Made by a program: the position numbers and the translations under genes. Below are positions 9,601-18,065 of a stretch of DNA of 35,346 bases, in pieces; the stretch's first letter is position 1, and the number at the start of each line of letters is the position of its first letter. The notes below the pieces were generated by a model. That model searched no databases, was not told where the DNA came from, and worked only from the letters and a program-made list of their open reading frames with translations. The stretch covers positions 1-35,346 of the forward strand of contig CANRJY010000022.1 of assembly GCA_947631085.1 (NCBI GenBank). The letters are read 5' to 3'. This DNA comes from an uncultured Clostridia bacterium (GTDB taxonomy: Bacteria; Bacillota; Clostridia; UBA1381).

Positions 9601-10644
9601 AATATGACCGAGACAAGTCATGGTATGGCGGTAAGAAAGCCGAAAACGAAAGCGGACGTGAACGAGTACGTTATAATCGATTCCGATTACGGCACGCGCG
9701 AGGATTGGCTCAATAATCTCGGCGAAAATATGGTAAAGACCGACGGCAAGCTCGAATTTACAATGAAAAACACCGACCAAGAGCTTGTGTTCACGCCGCA
9801 CTACAGACGCTACGACGAGCGCTACGGCATTTACTGGTATGTGTCGGGCATGACCGCCGACGAGCAGCAGGCGCAAATACTCGCCGACAAGCAAAAGGGA
9901 CGCGACGAGAATATTATAATAGACTCGATAGAGCCGTCGCACGATCAGCAGGAGAACGGTCACGGCTACACGCAGGATAAATCCGTCGGAGTCGAGGGTA
10001 CGGGCGATATGGTAAATTACCGCGCGATTTCGAGCGGCGGCTATGTCGATTACCCTATGGCGGTCAAGAAGGGCGTTAAGAATTATCTGTCGGTGACGTA
10101 TCATTCGAGCGACAGGGACACTAAAATGACGATTTATATTGGGGACACTAAAAATGGGGACACTAAACTTGCCGACGTGACCGCTTCGGGTAAGGACGAA
10201 ACAGTGCTTTACGAAATCCCCGAGGCGGCTGTAAACGCGGCGGAGCCGGCTGCGTCGGGTACGATAGAGGGACGCGACGCGCTCCATATGGTATTCCGCG
10301 CCGACAAGGGCACTGACGCGCCGAAAATATGCGGCATGGTAAAAATCGTGACCGACTACGGTCGGGACGCGTCGCTTTCGGAGCTGACGTTCGAGGGCGG
10401 CGAGCTCTCACCCGCGTTCAGCCCCGACACGACCGAGTACACGCTTACGCTTCCGTCGGGCGCGGAGAGCGTCACGCTAAAAGCGGCTCCCGCCGACAAA
10501 TACGGGCTTGTGTATGTAAACGACGCGCTGATAAACGACGCCGTGGCGAAAACCGTTCCCGTTTCGGAAAAAATCACGGTCATGGTTTACGCCGAGGATC
10601 ACGAAACGTCGAAAACATACGCGGTAAGCGTCAAGTCAAAATGA
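6685..10644 (+). CDS. Secreted GH127/GH146-type beta-L-arabinofuranosidase, multi-domain
   Basis: The 1,319-residue protein starts at MKLKKTV, after GGAGAAAGGATA; an upstream in-frame ATG at 6613 is within the promoter. A signal peptide ends near AFAAD. Then come a small beta module (about 30-130), a LamG/concanavalin-like domain (134-325), an atrophied Ig-like domain (331-410) and the catalytic domain (420-970). Motifs CETC (C753-C756) and FWCCTGSGMENF (C823, C824) fit the zinc site and nucleophile of Bifidobacterium HypBA1 (Glu338, Cys340, Cys417, Cys418), making E754, C756, C823 and C824 the counterparts. A DUF6805-like domain (about 1070-1190) and a cadherin-like beta sandwich (1230-1319) follow. 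It should release terminal beta-L-arabinofuranose from plant glycans outside the cell. GH127 and GH146 cannot be separated here. No wall anchor is visible. Confidence 0.88.
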   Translation: MKLKKTVAITAALSIVMSAIAPAFAADIAPSGAKWTLTAEKSMAADGKITVYASAAGDTGDKTVLLSAAAYDGDKRLKSVDVYHGALGANGALNEELTLAASDADEIAVYLWDAQTKEPLADKVTVTKTREGGLAYYYSFENPADTSSLLHGGAAVENGKGISGNGLTFDGTNGYMQLPNNIMTDSMTIMAWVKTDAVQDWARLFDLGSSQSNYFFYSPSNGRVESSVGGAMDTMDVTPFTNTGIWEHYAVTRTANHVALYRNGALVAEADCAKAVTAIKETSNYIGKSHYASDKYFKGTMDEIKIYNKICAADEIKAAYDEYAAELSNAAAYRDCADLGFGTTELTGTTALPIKGANGSDITWTCSDASVIGADMTITAPASGEADKRAALTATVKNGGAVYTKTFDVTILAAPSVTGLSDYSMTDVEMKDDYLINGTEKMAAYLNDFDVNKLASGFRRTAGLSDTSDTYPGWETSLIAGHAVGHYMTAVVQGYNNTGDEGLLKMSNDLIDALYEAQIKEDTTVNGNPVKKGYLFATTNAWSGGKTVTGEVQFDNVEGNKTNITTQAWVPWYTMHKILAGLVDTYKLTGNEKALETADALGTWVYNRVGGYNSTMQARVLNIEYGGMNDALYELYKITKNPNHAKAAHMFDEISLFDSIYNHNDVLANKHANTTIPKIIGALNRVRAIDATNGQLETDAPDSAHDREYYLTVAENFWDMVVNDHSYITGGNSENEHFRAAHTENAFRDEVNCETCNTYNMLKLSRELYKLTGEKKYKDYYEGTFLNAIVSSQNPETGMTMYFQPMATGYFKVFSKPWTDFWCCTGSGMENFTKLTDSIYYKKDGAVVVNQYISSVLTDKDNNIKLTQASTLPDGETSILNVEPISGDTQSADVMLRVPEWCASAPTIKINGENYDYTQSAGYVTIGREWKAGDKIEITMPMEMRAYGLADNDTVTAFKYGPTVLSVGLGKENMTETSHGMAVRKPKTKADVNEYVIIDSDYGTREDWLNNLGENMVKTDGKLEFTMKNTDQELVFTPHYRRYDERYGIYWYVSGMTADEQQAQILADKQKGRDENIIIDSIEPSHDQQENGHGYTQDKSVGVEGTGDMVNYRAISSGGYVDYPMAVKKGVKNYLSVTYHSSDRDTKMTIYIGDTKNGDTKLADVTASGKDETVLYEIPEAAVNAAEPAASGTIEGRDALHMVFRADKGTDAPKICGMVKIVTDYGRDASLSELTFEGGELSPAFSPDTTEYTLTLPSGAESVTLKAAPADKYGLVYVNDALINDAVAKTVPVSEKITVMVYAEDHETSKTYAVSVKSK

Positions 10645-10664
10645 CGCGGCGTGAAATTTAGTTA

Positions 10665-10693
10665 TTGACATTACGGACGATTCGTCATATAAT
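10665..10693 (+). promoter_or_regulatory. Consensus sigma-A promoter for the AIM24-family gene
   Basis: TTGACA (10665-10670), a 17-bp spacer and TATAAT (10688-10693) are perfect matches. It starts only 20 bases after the arabinofuranosidase stop, with no terminator between, so readthrough transcription is also likely. Confidence 0.85.
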
Positions 10694-10731
10694 TTTATTT
10701 ACAGAATACAGAATAAGGAGGAAAAGAATAT

Positions 10732-11413
10732 GAAATACGAGATTTTCGGAGGAGTTCTTCCGGCGGTCGAATTGACGCTCGATAAAGGCGAAAGCGTTTA
10801 TACGCAGTCCGGAGGCATGGCGTGGATGACGGACGGATTCACAATGGGTACAAACACATAGGGCGGACTGTTTAAGGGTATCGCGCGCTCATTTTCGGGC
10901 GATTCGATATTCATGGCGACGTACACGGCGGATAAAGACAACGCAAAAATCACCTTCGCGTCGGCGGCGCCCGGGGAGATACGGCCGCTCAGCATTGACG
11001 CTTCGCATGAGTACATAGCGCAGAAGGGCGCGTTCCTGTGCGCCGAGGACGACGTAAAGCTCAAATCCGTATTCACAAAATCCTTCGGCGCGGGACTGGT
11101 CGGCGGCGAGGGCTTTGTCCTGCAGGAGCTTTCCGGCAGCGGAACGGCGTTTTTGGAGCTTGACGGAAGCCTCAAGGAAATAAATCTCGCGGCGGGAGAG
11201 CGCATAAAGGTAGACACGGGAAACGTCGCGTTCTTTGAAAAATCCGTGGGATATTCGGTGGAAACCGTAAAGGGCTTGAAAAACAAGCTTTTCGGCGGCG
11301 AGGGACTGTTCCTGACCGTTCTGACGGGCCCCGGCAAGGTATGGCTGCAAACGGTGAGCATAGCGGAGCTCGCGTCAAAAATCAGAAGATATATACCGAC
11401 CCAAAGCTCATAA
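10732..11413 (+). pseudogene. AIM24-family protein gene interrupted by an in-frame TAG
   Basis: The frame starts at MKYEIFGGVLPAVELTLD with AAGGAGGAAAAGAAT before it, runs 43 codons, meets TAG at 10859-10861, and continues in the same frame for 183 codons (GGLFKGIARSFSGDS onward) to TAA. The two halves together form a complete AIM24/TIGR00266-family protein of about 226 residues, and the stop falls in the conserved TNT-x-GGL segment. Promoter, ribosome site and downstream sequence are intact, so this is a recent nonsense change, a sequencing error or a readthrough site. TAG is a normal stop elsewhere in the window (surface protein, HlyD-type and ACT-domain genes), which argues against reassignment. 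The next ATG, at 10913, has no ribosome site. The bacterial AIM24 function is poorly defined. Confidence 0.8.
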
Positions 11414-11422
11414 ACAAATTCG

Positions 11423-11454
11423 AACACTCCGAAGGATCTCTTCGGGGTGTTTTT
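11423..11454 (+). terminator. Intrinsic terminator after the AIM24-family gene
   Basis: A 12-bp stem (AACACTCCGAAG at 11423-11434, partner at 11440-11451, one G-T pair) has a 5-base loop and is followed by T residues. Confidence 0.88.
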
Positions 11455-11578
11455 GTATACCGCGCGCGAAAAATGTCGCCGCGTGTCAAAAAATATATTT
11501 GCATTATTATATCTGTTGTGATAGTATAATTATAAGCGCGTATCCGCGCGGAAATCATACAGAAACGGGTGATTTTAT

Positions 11579-12730
11579 ATGAAGAAAACAGGCGTTGTCC
11601 TGCTCGCGATGCTCACCGCCGCCGCTATTTCGGGGTGCGGGGTTCGGGACGCGGACAAAACCGTTAAAATAGCGGTCATGGAAAACACGGAGAATGTGCC
11701 TCCGCTGTATGAGGACGGGATAAAAAAAGCGGTCGAGTATATAAACCAATCGTCGTCCGAAACCGGACTTACCGTCGAGTGCGTCTTTTACGGCGGCGGC
11801 GGAAGCTACGAGGAGGGCGCGGCGACCATAAACTCGCTTGCGAAAAGCAAGGATATCACCGCCGTGATAGGCTCGACCGATATGGATATCAACAAAACCG
11901 CCGCGCACGTTTTCAACGACGCGGGCAAGCTGTTCATCGTGCCGTTTTCTCTGTATGACAGCGTTTACGAGGACAATAATTACAGCACCGTTTTCTCCAT
12001 GTGCAATTCCGCGGGAATTGTCGGAAAAAGTCTGAGATACGCGGTTCAGCGGTCATCCGCGAAGCGCTGGGCGGTATGCGCCATGCCGGACGAGTTCTCC
12101 ACCGAGGAAATGAACGGCTTTATACGGTACGAAACGGACGACGGAATACAAATAGTTGACTGCGTGAATATCGAAACGCTCAAAAGCGACTTTGACCGCG
12201 TCTACGGCAGATGGGAGGCTCTCGGCGTTGAGGGAGTTATGATGTTCCCGAGGAGCGCGGACGGATTTGAGCTGCTGAAAAAGATTAAAAGCCGCAATCC
12301 GAATATGGTATGCGGCGGCGACACGTCGTTCGACAATTTTGACATTTTGACTCAAAGACCGGATATTATGCAGATCATGCCCGGGTTTATCGTATCCGAC
12401 GACTTCACGTTTGAATACTCGTCAGACGACGGTGACGACCTCAAAGAGGTATCGGACCGCTACCAGGAGGAAACGGGAAAAACGTTCGACACATGGTTTC
12501 TTCAGGGATTTAACGCCGTGAAAATGGTTACGGACACCGCCCTGGAGGCGGGCGCGGTCGATGGGAATGAAATAGCCGGTCTGCTGCATCAAAACGGCTA
12601 TAACGGACTTTGCCAGGAATTTTCGTTCGACGAAAAGGGTATGCAGACCGGAGACAAATATCGCTATTACATATACTCGCCGGACGGAAGCGGACGGATG
12701 CAAGGCTATGAGGTAAAGAAAGATGAATGA
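11579..12730 (+). CDS. Lipoprotein, type-1 periplasmic-binding-protein fold
   Basis: The 383-residue protein has a lipoprotein signal peptide with lipobox ISGC (C20) and should be anchored on the outer face of the membrane. The rest looks like a Peripla_BP_6/LivJ-type ligand-binding protein: VKIAVMENTENVPPLYEDGI near the N-terminus, then ITAVIGSTDMDINKT and the hinge-and-lobe spacing of that fold. It is the first gene of a four-gene operon; its TGA overlaps the start of the HlyD-type gene by 8 bases. No permease or ATPase of amino-acid uptake type is nearby. It may therefore act as a sensor or substrate-binding accessory of the exporter rather than in uptake (inference). The ribosome site before 11579 is weak (GGGTGATTTTAT). 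The ligand is unknown. Confidence 0.75.
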   Translation: MKKTGVVLLAMLTAAAISGCGVRDADKTVKIAVMENTENVPPLYEDGIKKAVEYINQSSSETGLTVECVFYGGGGSYEEGAATINSLAKSKDITAVIGSTDMDINKTAAHVFNDAGKLFIVPFSLYDSVYEDNNYSTVFSMCNSAGIVGKSLRYAVQRSSAKRWAVCAMPDEFSTEEMNGFIRYETDDGIQIVDCVNIETLKSDFDRVYGRWEALGVEGVMMFPRSADGFELLKKIKSRNPNMVCGGDTSFDNFDILTQRPDIMQIMPGFIVSDDFTFEYSSDDGDDLKEVSDRYQEETGKTFDTWFLQGFNAVKMVTDTALEAGAVDGNEIAGLLHQNGYNGLCQEFSFDEKGMQTGDKYRYYIYSPDGSGRMQGYEVKKDE

Positions 12731-13601
12731 GAAAAAGACAAACCTATTCAGACAAGAGGCGCTTGAGAATAATTCGGAGCGGACGGGAAAGGGCGTTGCG
12801 CTGCGCGCGGTCGGATTGAAATTCGCCCTGTTCACGGCGGCTTTGGCGGTCTGCGCGGCGCTGTTCGCACTGTGGCTCATAATGGGCGAGGTTTACGAGA
12901 CATTGTCCGTGGACGGCATCATATGGCCCTCCGAGAGCGGCGGCGAAATATACGCCGAATACGGCGGCTCCGTGTCAAAGGTCACCGTGTCGAGAGGCGC
13001 GAGGGTAAAGGCGGGAGACATTCTCGCCGTGATACCGCAGGAGGATATCCTGTCGGATATTGAAAGCGGCGCCGTCGAGGCGGACGCTAAGCTTTACGGC
13101 GAATATGACCGCCGCTCGGTCATCCGCTCCAAAACGAACGGCATCGTCACATATATAGCGGACGAAAACACATATGTGAAGGCGGGAGAGAAAATCGCGG
13201 AAATCACTCCGTACGACGAGAGCGGAAACAACATGACCCTGATAGCGTTCATTCCATCGGACAAGGGCGGGCTGCTCTCTCTCGGCGCAGACGCGCAGGT
13301 CATGCCGGATTTCGCCCCGAGGGAGAAATACGGCTATATCAACGCCTATGTTTCCGATATAGCGCAGTATCCGGTAAAGGGCGAATACATAAAGGAAAAC
13401 CTCGGCAACCTGTTTTTGCCGTCCATCAATGAGGAAAACAACTACCTGGAGGTTGAGATAACAATGCTTGCCGACGCCGAAACGTTAAGTCATCTGAAGT
13501 GGTCAAGTCCGGCGGGCGGCGACATAAGCGCGCCGATGGGAACCATATGCACGGCGGATATAGTTATCGATAAGCATCATCCGTATCAGTGGCCGTTTTA
13601 G
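12723..13601 (+). CDS. HlyD-type membrane fusion protein of an NHLM-type exporter
   Basis: The 292-residue protein has a cytoplasmic N-terminus, one membrane helix (about residues 32-54, ending LWLIMG) and an external barrel-sandwich region (GGSVSKVTVSRGARVKAGDI, then GIVTYIADENTYVKAGEKI). The two half-motifs are separated by only about 35 residues, so the usual long coiled-coil hairpin is missing. That suits a Gram-positive cell with no outer membrane to reach. The family closest by context is the NHLP/NHLM bacteriocin secretion protein, which is usually longer. It overlaps the lipoprotein gene by 8 bases and is followed after 9 bases by the peptidase-ABC gene. It should couple the two ABC proteins to the outside. 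Confidence 0.8.
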   Translation: MNEKKTNLFRQEALENNSERTGKGVALRAVGLKFALFTAALAVCAALFALWLIMGEVYETLSVDGIIWPSESGGEIYAEYGGSVSKVTVSRGARVKAGDILAVIPQEDILSDIESGAVEADAKLYGEYDRRSVIRSKTNGIVTYIADENTYVKAGEKIAEITPYDESGNNMTLIAFIPSDKGGLLSLGADAQVMPDFAPREKYGYINAYVSDIAQYPVKGEYIKENLGNLFLPSINEENNYLEVEITMLADAETLSHLKWSSPAGGDISAPMGTICTADIVIDKHHPYQWPF

Positions 13602-13610
13602 GAGGACGAT

Positions 13611-15752
13611 ATGAAAAACGTAAAAAAGATACGCCCGATCCTGCAAATGGAGCAGACGGAATGCGGAGCGGCGTCCCTGGCGATGATTTTGGAATATTAC
13701 GGGAAAAAGGTGGCGCTCGAGGAGCTGCGCCGCGAATGCGGAGTTTCCAGAAACGGCGTGAACGCGAAAAATATAGTCAAGGCGGCTAAATTTCACGATT
13801 TGAACACACGGGCGTTCCGCTCGGATATAGAAAATTTAAAAACACTTGCGATGCCGCTTATAATACATTGGAACATGAATCATTTTCTCGTGCTGTGCGG
13901 CTTCGACAAGCGCGGCGCGGTGCTGGCGGATCCGGCGTACGGGCTGAGGAGCGTGTCGATGGACGAGTTTTCGAAATCGTTTACCGGTATCGCCCTGGAG
14001 CTCACGCCGAACGAGAATTTTAAGGCAGTCTCGCCGTCCGAAAAGCAAAGCGGTTATATAGCGTCATGCGTCGGACCGTTTTTGCCGTATGCCGCGTACT
14101 TCGCGCTGATAGAGCTGTGCGCCCTGATAGGCGGCGCGGCGGCGCTTTTCCTCGATTCGGTGTTCATAGACAAGATACTTATCGGCGCTAACACGCAGCA
14201 CCTTCAAATTCTGCTGCGCGTGCTTATCTGCGCGGGATTTACGGCGGTTTCGGCGGCGGTATTAAAGGAGGGAATACGCTGCCGCATAAGCAAGCGCCTT
14301 AACATGATAATAAACTCGGGCTTTATCAACCATATTTTAAAGCTCCCGATAGAATTTTTCACGGAGCGCAGCGAGGGCGACCTCACTAACCGATATAACT
14401 CGTCCATGCTGATGGGGGAGAAGATAACAAGGCTCGCCGCGCCGGTTCCCGGGTACATAATACAGATAGCGGTATATTTGGCGATGATGCTGATACTGAA
14501 CGTGCATATAGCCGCCATAGGAATATTGTCGGCGGCGCTTAATATTGTCATAATACGCGTCAGCGCGAAAAAATACGAAAAAATATCAGGCTCCGTGAGC
14601 CGCGATACGGGCGCGCTTCAGGGGAGCATATCGGGAACCGTCGGCGCGATAGAGGCGATAAAGTCCTGCGGCGCCGAGGAAAGCGCGTTCGAGCGGCTCA
14701 TCTCCGCCGGCACGCGGGCGCTGAACACGAAAACGGAGGTTGACAAAACCGACATTTACTCGGGCAGTCTGTTCGCGTTTTTAAACGCGTTCTCGTCGGG
14801 CGCGATACTCCTCTGCGGAGTATGGGAAATACTTTCCGGCTCCATAACCGTCGGAGTGCTCATCGCCATGCAGGCTGTCGCGGCCGCCATGCTCGAGCCC
14901 GTCGGAAAGGCGGTCGCGTCGGAAAAGGACGTTCAGGGTCTGAGGGGCGAAACGGCGCGCGACGACGACGTTATGCGCTACAAGGACGACGATAAATTCC
15001 TCGGCGGCTCAGAGGAGCAAAAGACCGATATCAGCGGAGACATAGAGCTAAAGGACGTAGAGTTCGGCTACAGCGCGGTAGACGAGCCGCTTATAAAAAA
15101 TTTTGATCTCACTGTCAAAAAGGGCAGCTGTGTGGCTATCACCGGCGCGAGCGGAAGCGGAAAATCCACCGTGGCGAACATAATAGCCGGACTTTACCGC
15201 GAAACAGACGGAACTGTGACCTTTAACGGCGCGCGCAGAAACGAGATAAACCGCTCGTATTTCTATTCAAAAACGGCGATGGTGAGCCAAAATATCCGCC
15301 TTTTCGAGGGAAGCGTTTTCGACAACATAACGATGTGGGACGCGTCCGTACCGTACGACGACGTGGTTGCGGCGGCAAAGGCGGCGTGCATACACGACGA
15401 TATAATAAACCGCAAAAACGGCTACCGCGAGCGCGTCATCGAGGGCGGAACAAACTTTTCCGGCGGTCAGCGCCAGCGCATAGAGATCGCCCGCGCGCTT
15501 TTGAAAAAGCCGTCCCTTATCATTATGGACGAGGCGACAAGCGCGCTGGACGCGGATACGGAGGAGCGCGTGCTGAATAATATCAAGGCGCTCGGGATAA
15601 CCGCCGTTATAATCGCTCACAGAATGTCCGCGATTTCCGATTGCGACGAAATTATCGTAATGGATCACGGCAAAATCGCGGAGCGCGGAAAACACGGCGA
15701 GCTGCTCCGCAAAAACGGTATATACGGCGCTTTGGTAAGGAGTGTGAGTTGA
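13611..15752 (+). CDS. NHLM-type peptidase-containing ABC exporter (C39-TM-ATPase)
   Basis: The 713-residue protein has three parts. The N-terminal C39 peptidase (1-135) carries QTECGAASLAMI with catalytic C18, NHFLVL with H91, and LADP with D107, so the triad is intact. A six-helix ABC membrane domain follows (about 150-440). The ATPase domain (475-713) has Walker A GASGSGKST near 511, signature FSGGQRQRIEIARA near 617, and MDEATSALD. C39 peptidases cut leader peptides after a double-glycine-type motif while exporting the peptide. The combination with an HlyD-type protein and a second half-size ABC protein matches NHLM bacteriocin export systems. The Shine-Dalgarno AGGAGG overlaps the stop of the previous gene. 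No obvious leader peptide gene is in this operon. Confidence 0.88.
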   Translation: MKNVKKIRPILQMEQTECGAASLAMILEYYGKKVALEELRRECGVSRNGVNAKNIVKAAKFHDLNTRAFRSDIENLKTLAMPLIIHWNMNHFLVLCGFDKRGAVLADPAYGLRSVSMDEFSKSFTGIALELTPNENFKAVSPSEKQSGYIASCVGPFLPYAAYFALIELCALIGGAAALFLDSVFIDKILIGANTQHLQILLRVLICAGFTAVSAAVLKEGIRCRISKRLNMIINSGFINHILKLPIEFFTERSEGDLTNRYNSSMLMGEKITRLAAPVPGYIIQIAVYLAMMLILNVHIAAIGILSAALNIVIIRVSAKKYEKISGSVSRDTGALQGSISGTVGAIEAIKSCGAEESAFERLISAGTRALNTKTEVDKTDIYSGSLFAFLNAFSSGAILLCGVWEILSGSITVGVLIAMQAVAAAMLEPVGKAVASEKDVQGLRGETARDDDVMRYKDDDKFLGGSEEQKTDISGDIELKDVEFGYSAVDEPLIKNFDLTVKKGSCVAITGASGSGKSTVANIIAGLYRETDGTVTFNGARRNEINRSYFYSKTAMVSQNIRLFEGSVFDNITMWDASVPYDDVVAAAKAACIHDDIINRKNGYRERVIEGGTNFSGGQRQRIEIARALLKKPSLIIMDEATSALDADTEERVLNNIKALGITAVIIAHRMSAISDCDEIIVMDHGKIAERGKHGELLRKNGIYGALVRSVS

Positions 15753-15753
15753 T

Positions 15754-17874
15754 ATGAGCGCGCAGAAGGAACACGAGCATTTGCTTCGGCAAAATCTCGA
15801 GGCGCAGCGGGAGGTATACGCGAACCTGCGCTCCGCAATTTACCAAAAAGAGAATAACGACGGCATCAACGCCGTTTTAAAATTTTTAAACCAAAAGGGA
15901 CGGATAAATTCCGATCTTTCCGTCACGGAGCAGCTCAGGCAGGCGGAGGAGAGGTTTGGTCTGAAAAACAGGCGCGTCGAGCTCGGCGCGGACTGGTACG
16001 GCAATTCGGCGCTTCCCATGCTTGTCGGAACAACGGACGGGCGCGTCCTCGCCGTGCTTCCCAACCCCGTTGGGGGCTGCTCGTTTATCGAGGGCGGCGT
16101 TACCACAAAAATAACGCGCGCGAACGCGGGTATGTTTAAAAAAGAGGCGGTCTGCTTCTATAAGACAGCGGGTAACGGAAGCGTCAGCGAGCGCGGTCTC
16201 GCCGCGTTTATGATTGGCTGCACCTCGGTAAAGGACAGGGTCATGGTGCTCGCCGCGAGCGCGCTGACGATTTTTGCAGGAATGATACTCCCGTGGGTGA
16301 ACAGCTTTATATTCGCGAATGTCATTCCGGAGGGAAACGTTTTCGGAATGCTGCCCGCCGCGGCGCTGATACTTTCAGCCGTCATAATCGCGGCGCTGAT
16401 GAAGCTTGTGCAGTCGCTGTCGCTGACAAACGCCATGCTGCGCGTGGGCGCGTATGTCCAAAGCGCGGTGTTCGCGAGGCTGCTGAGCATAAAACCGGAA
16501 TTTTTCAAAAGCGAGAAGTCGGGCAAGCTGTCGCAGCTCGTCACAGAATTTTCGGATGTTTCGAGAATCGTGTCCGTCCGAAGCATAAGCGCGTGCATAG
16601 GCATAGTTCTGTCGTTTCTGTATCTGCTGCAGGTTCGGCTGTACGCTCCCGCGCTGTTCGGATGGGTCATATTGATAACGGTAATTTTAATATTGATGAT
16701 AGTTTTGGAGGGCGCGGTGAACACGCGCTGGCAAAGCCGCTACAGCGCCTCTCTTTCGGAAATGTCGGGATTTGCTTACGAGCTTTTTTCGGGGATGGAG
16801 AAGGTAAAGCTGAACGGCGCGGAATCGAGAATGCTCCGCCGCTGGAGCGAAAAATACCGCGACACGACTATTTGCGGCGATAAGCCTCTTTTCCTGAAAT
16901 ATTCCTCGGCGATTTATAAGCTTCTTACGATAGTCTCGACCGCGATGATATTCCTGCTCGGAAAAAATATGTCCGCGTCGAATTATATAGCCTTTTCGGC
17001 GGCGTACGGGGCGTACATCTCCGCGATATCGGGCTCGGCGTCCATTATCGGCGCGGTAGGTATGTTCCGCTCGTCATACGCCCTCATAAGGAACGTTATG
17101 ACCGCCGAGTGCGAGGAATACGGCGCGAAGGAAAAACCCGAAAAGCTGAACGGCGAAATCGACATATCAAACGTGTATTTCCGATACGAAAAGGAGCAGC
17201 CATACGTTTTGAACGGTCTGTCGGCGCATATCAAAAGCGGCGAAAGCATAGGCGTAGTCGGGGCTTCGGGATGCGGAAAATCAACGCTTATAAGGCTGCT
17301 GCTCGGCTTTGAAACGGCTGACGAGGGAAGCGTCTATATAGACGGCTTCGACATACGCGAGCTTGATTTGAAGTGCTACCGCCGAAAGGTGGGAACGGTG
17401 CTCCAGGACTGCGGACTTATCGCGGGCGATATCAGAGCGAACATCACCATGACAAAGCCGGACGCGTCCGAGGAAGAGATAACCGCCGCCGTTGAAGCCG
17501 CCGGACTCGCCGAGGACACAGACGCGCTGCCGATGGGGCTGTCCACGCCGATAAATCCCGAAAACAACACGTTTTCGGGCGGTCAGCGGCAGCGTATGCT
17601 CATCGCGAGAGCGCTGATATCAAAGCCGTCGATACTTATTCTCGACGAGGCCACGTCCGCGCTCGACGGCGTTACTCAAGCTAAAATTATCGAAAATGTG
17701 AATAAGCTCGAATGCACAAAAATTATAGTCGCGCACAGACTGTCTACAATAGAGAAGTGCGACAGGATATTTGTGCTGAATAACGGAGTTATCGAGGACG
17801 AGGGTACATATGACGAGCTTTTAAACAGGGACGGCTTGTTTAAAAGTCTCGCGAAAAGGCAAATTCAAGTATAA
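15754..17874 (+). CDS. NHLM-type ABC exporter, ATP-binding and permease protein
   Basis: The 706-residue protein starts one base after the previous stop (TGATATG), with AAGGAG upstream. Residues 1-150 form a soluble N-terminal domain with no peptidase triad, where the partner protein has its C39 domain. Membrane helices occupy about 160-430. The ATPase domain shows Walker A GASGCGKST near 502, signature FSGGQRQRMLIARA near 607, LDEATSALD and the switch AHRLST. In NHLM systems such a protein pairs with the peptidase-ABC protein, probably as a heterodimer. It is the last gene of the operon. Both ABC proteins have intact catalytic ATPase motifs, so neither is degenerate by that measure. Confidence 0.85.
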   Translation: MSAQKEHEHLLRQNLEAQREVYANLRSAIYQKENNDGINAVLKFLNQKGRINSDLSVTEQLRQAEERFGLKNRRVELGADWYGNSALPMLVGTTDGRVLAVLPNPVGGCSFIEGGVTTKITRANAGMFKKEAVCFYKTAGNGSVSERGLAAFMIGCTSVKDRVMVLAASALTIFAGMILPWVNSFIFANVIPEGNVFGMLPAAALILSAVIIAALMKLVQSLSLTNAMLRVGAYVQSAVFARLLSIKPEFFKSEKSGKLSQLVTEFSDVSRIVSVRSISACIGIVLSFLYLLQVRLYAPALFGWVILITVILILMIVLEGAVNTRWQSRYSASLSEMSGFAYELFSGMEKVKLNGAESRMLRRWSEKYRDTTICGDKPLFLKYSSAIYKLLTIVSTAMIFLLGKNMSASNYIAFSAAYGAYISAISGSASIIGAVGMFRSSYALIRNVMTAECEEYGAKEKPEKLNGEIDISNVYFRYEKEQPYVLNGLSAHIKSGESIGVVGASGCGKSTLIRLLLGFETADEGSVYIDGFDIRELDLKCYRRKVGTVLQDCGLIAGDIRANITMTKPDASEEEITAAVEAAGLAEDTDALPMGLSTPINPENNTFSGGQRQRMLIARALISKPSILILDEATSALDGVTQAKIIENVNKLECTKIIVAHRLSTIEKCDRIFVLNNGVIEDEGTYDELLNRDGLFKSLAKRQIQV

Positions 17875-17962
17875 AACCGAAACTGTTTTGCGTAAAAAGT
17901 CATACAGAGCGCCGTGAAAGAAAGCTTCAAAGGATTTAGCGGATCAATGCGGCGCGCTAAAT

Positions 17963-17989
17963 CGGGCGGCGGCAAAATCCTGCCGCCCG
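17963..17989 (+). terminator. GC hairpin after the exporter operon, possible terminator
   Basis: CGGGCGGC (17963-17970) pairs with GCCGCCCG (17982-17989). No T-run follows directly; the nearest is at 18008-18013, so termination is uncertain. The rest of the 190-base gap before the next gene holds only that gene's promoter. Confidence 0.4.
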
Positions 17990-18003
17990 CACCAATAAAA
18001 TTG

Positions 18004-18032
18004 TTGATTTTTTGGCGGATAGGATATATAAT
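18004..18032 (+). promoter_or_regulatory. Promoter of the GH115 gene
   Basis: TTGATT (18004-18009), a 17-bp spacer and TATAAT (18027-18032). A second TATAAT lies at 18036-18041. Transcription would start about 25 bases before the ATG. Confidence 0.65.
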
Positions 18033-18065
18033 TGATATAATACATAATGAACGGGGGAAAGGAAA

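Noticed and set aside
10115..10167. Three copies of GGGACACTAAA in the arabinofuranosidase gene
   Set aside because: Spacing is irregular (27 and 15 bp), the copies are in frame and encode RDTK/GDTK, and nothing links them to a DNA function; probably a local coding duplication.
7531..10287. Three long minus-strand open frames within the arabinofuranosidase gene
   Set aside because: The plus strand has a full set of conserved domains; these frames are shadows caused by codon bias.
10859..10861. TAG decoded as an amino acid in this organism
   Set aside because: Several intact genes here end in TAG at the natural protein end (4351, 13601, 25334, 25882, 30739), so general reassignment is unlikely.
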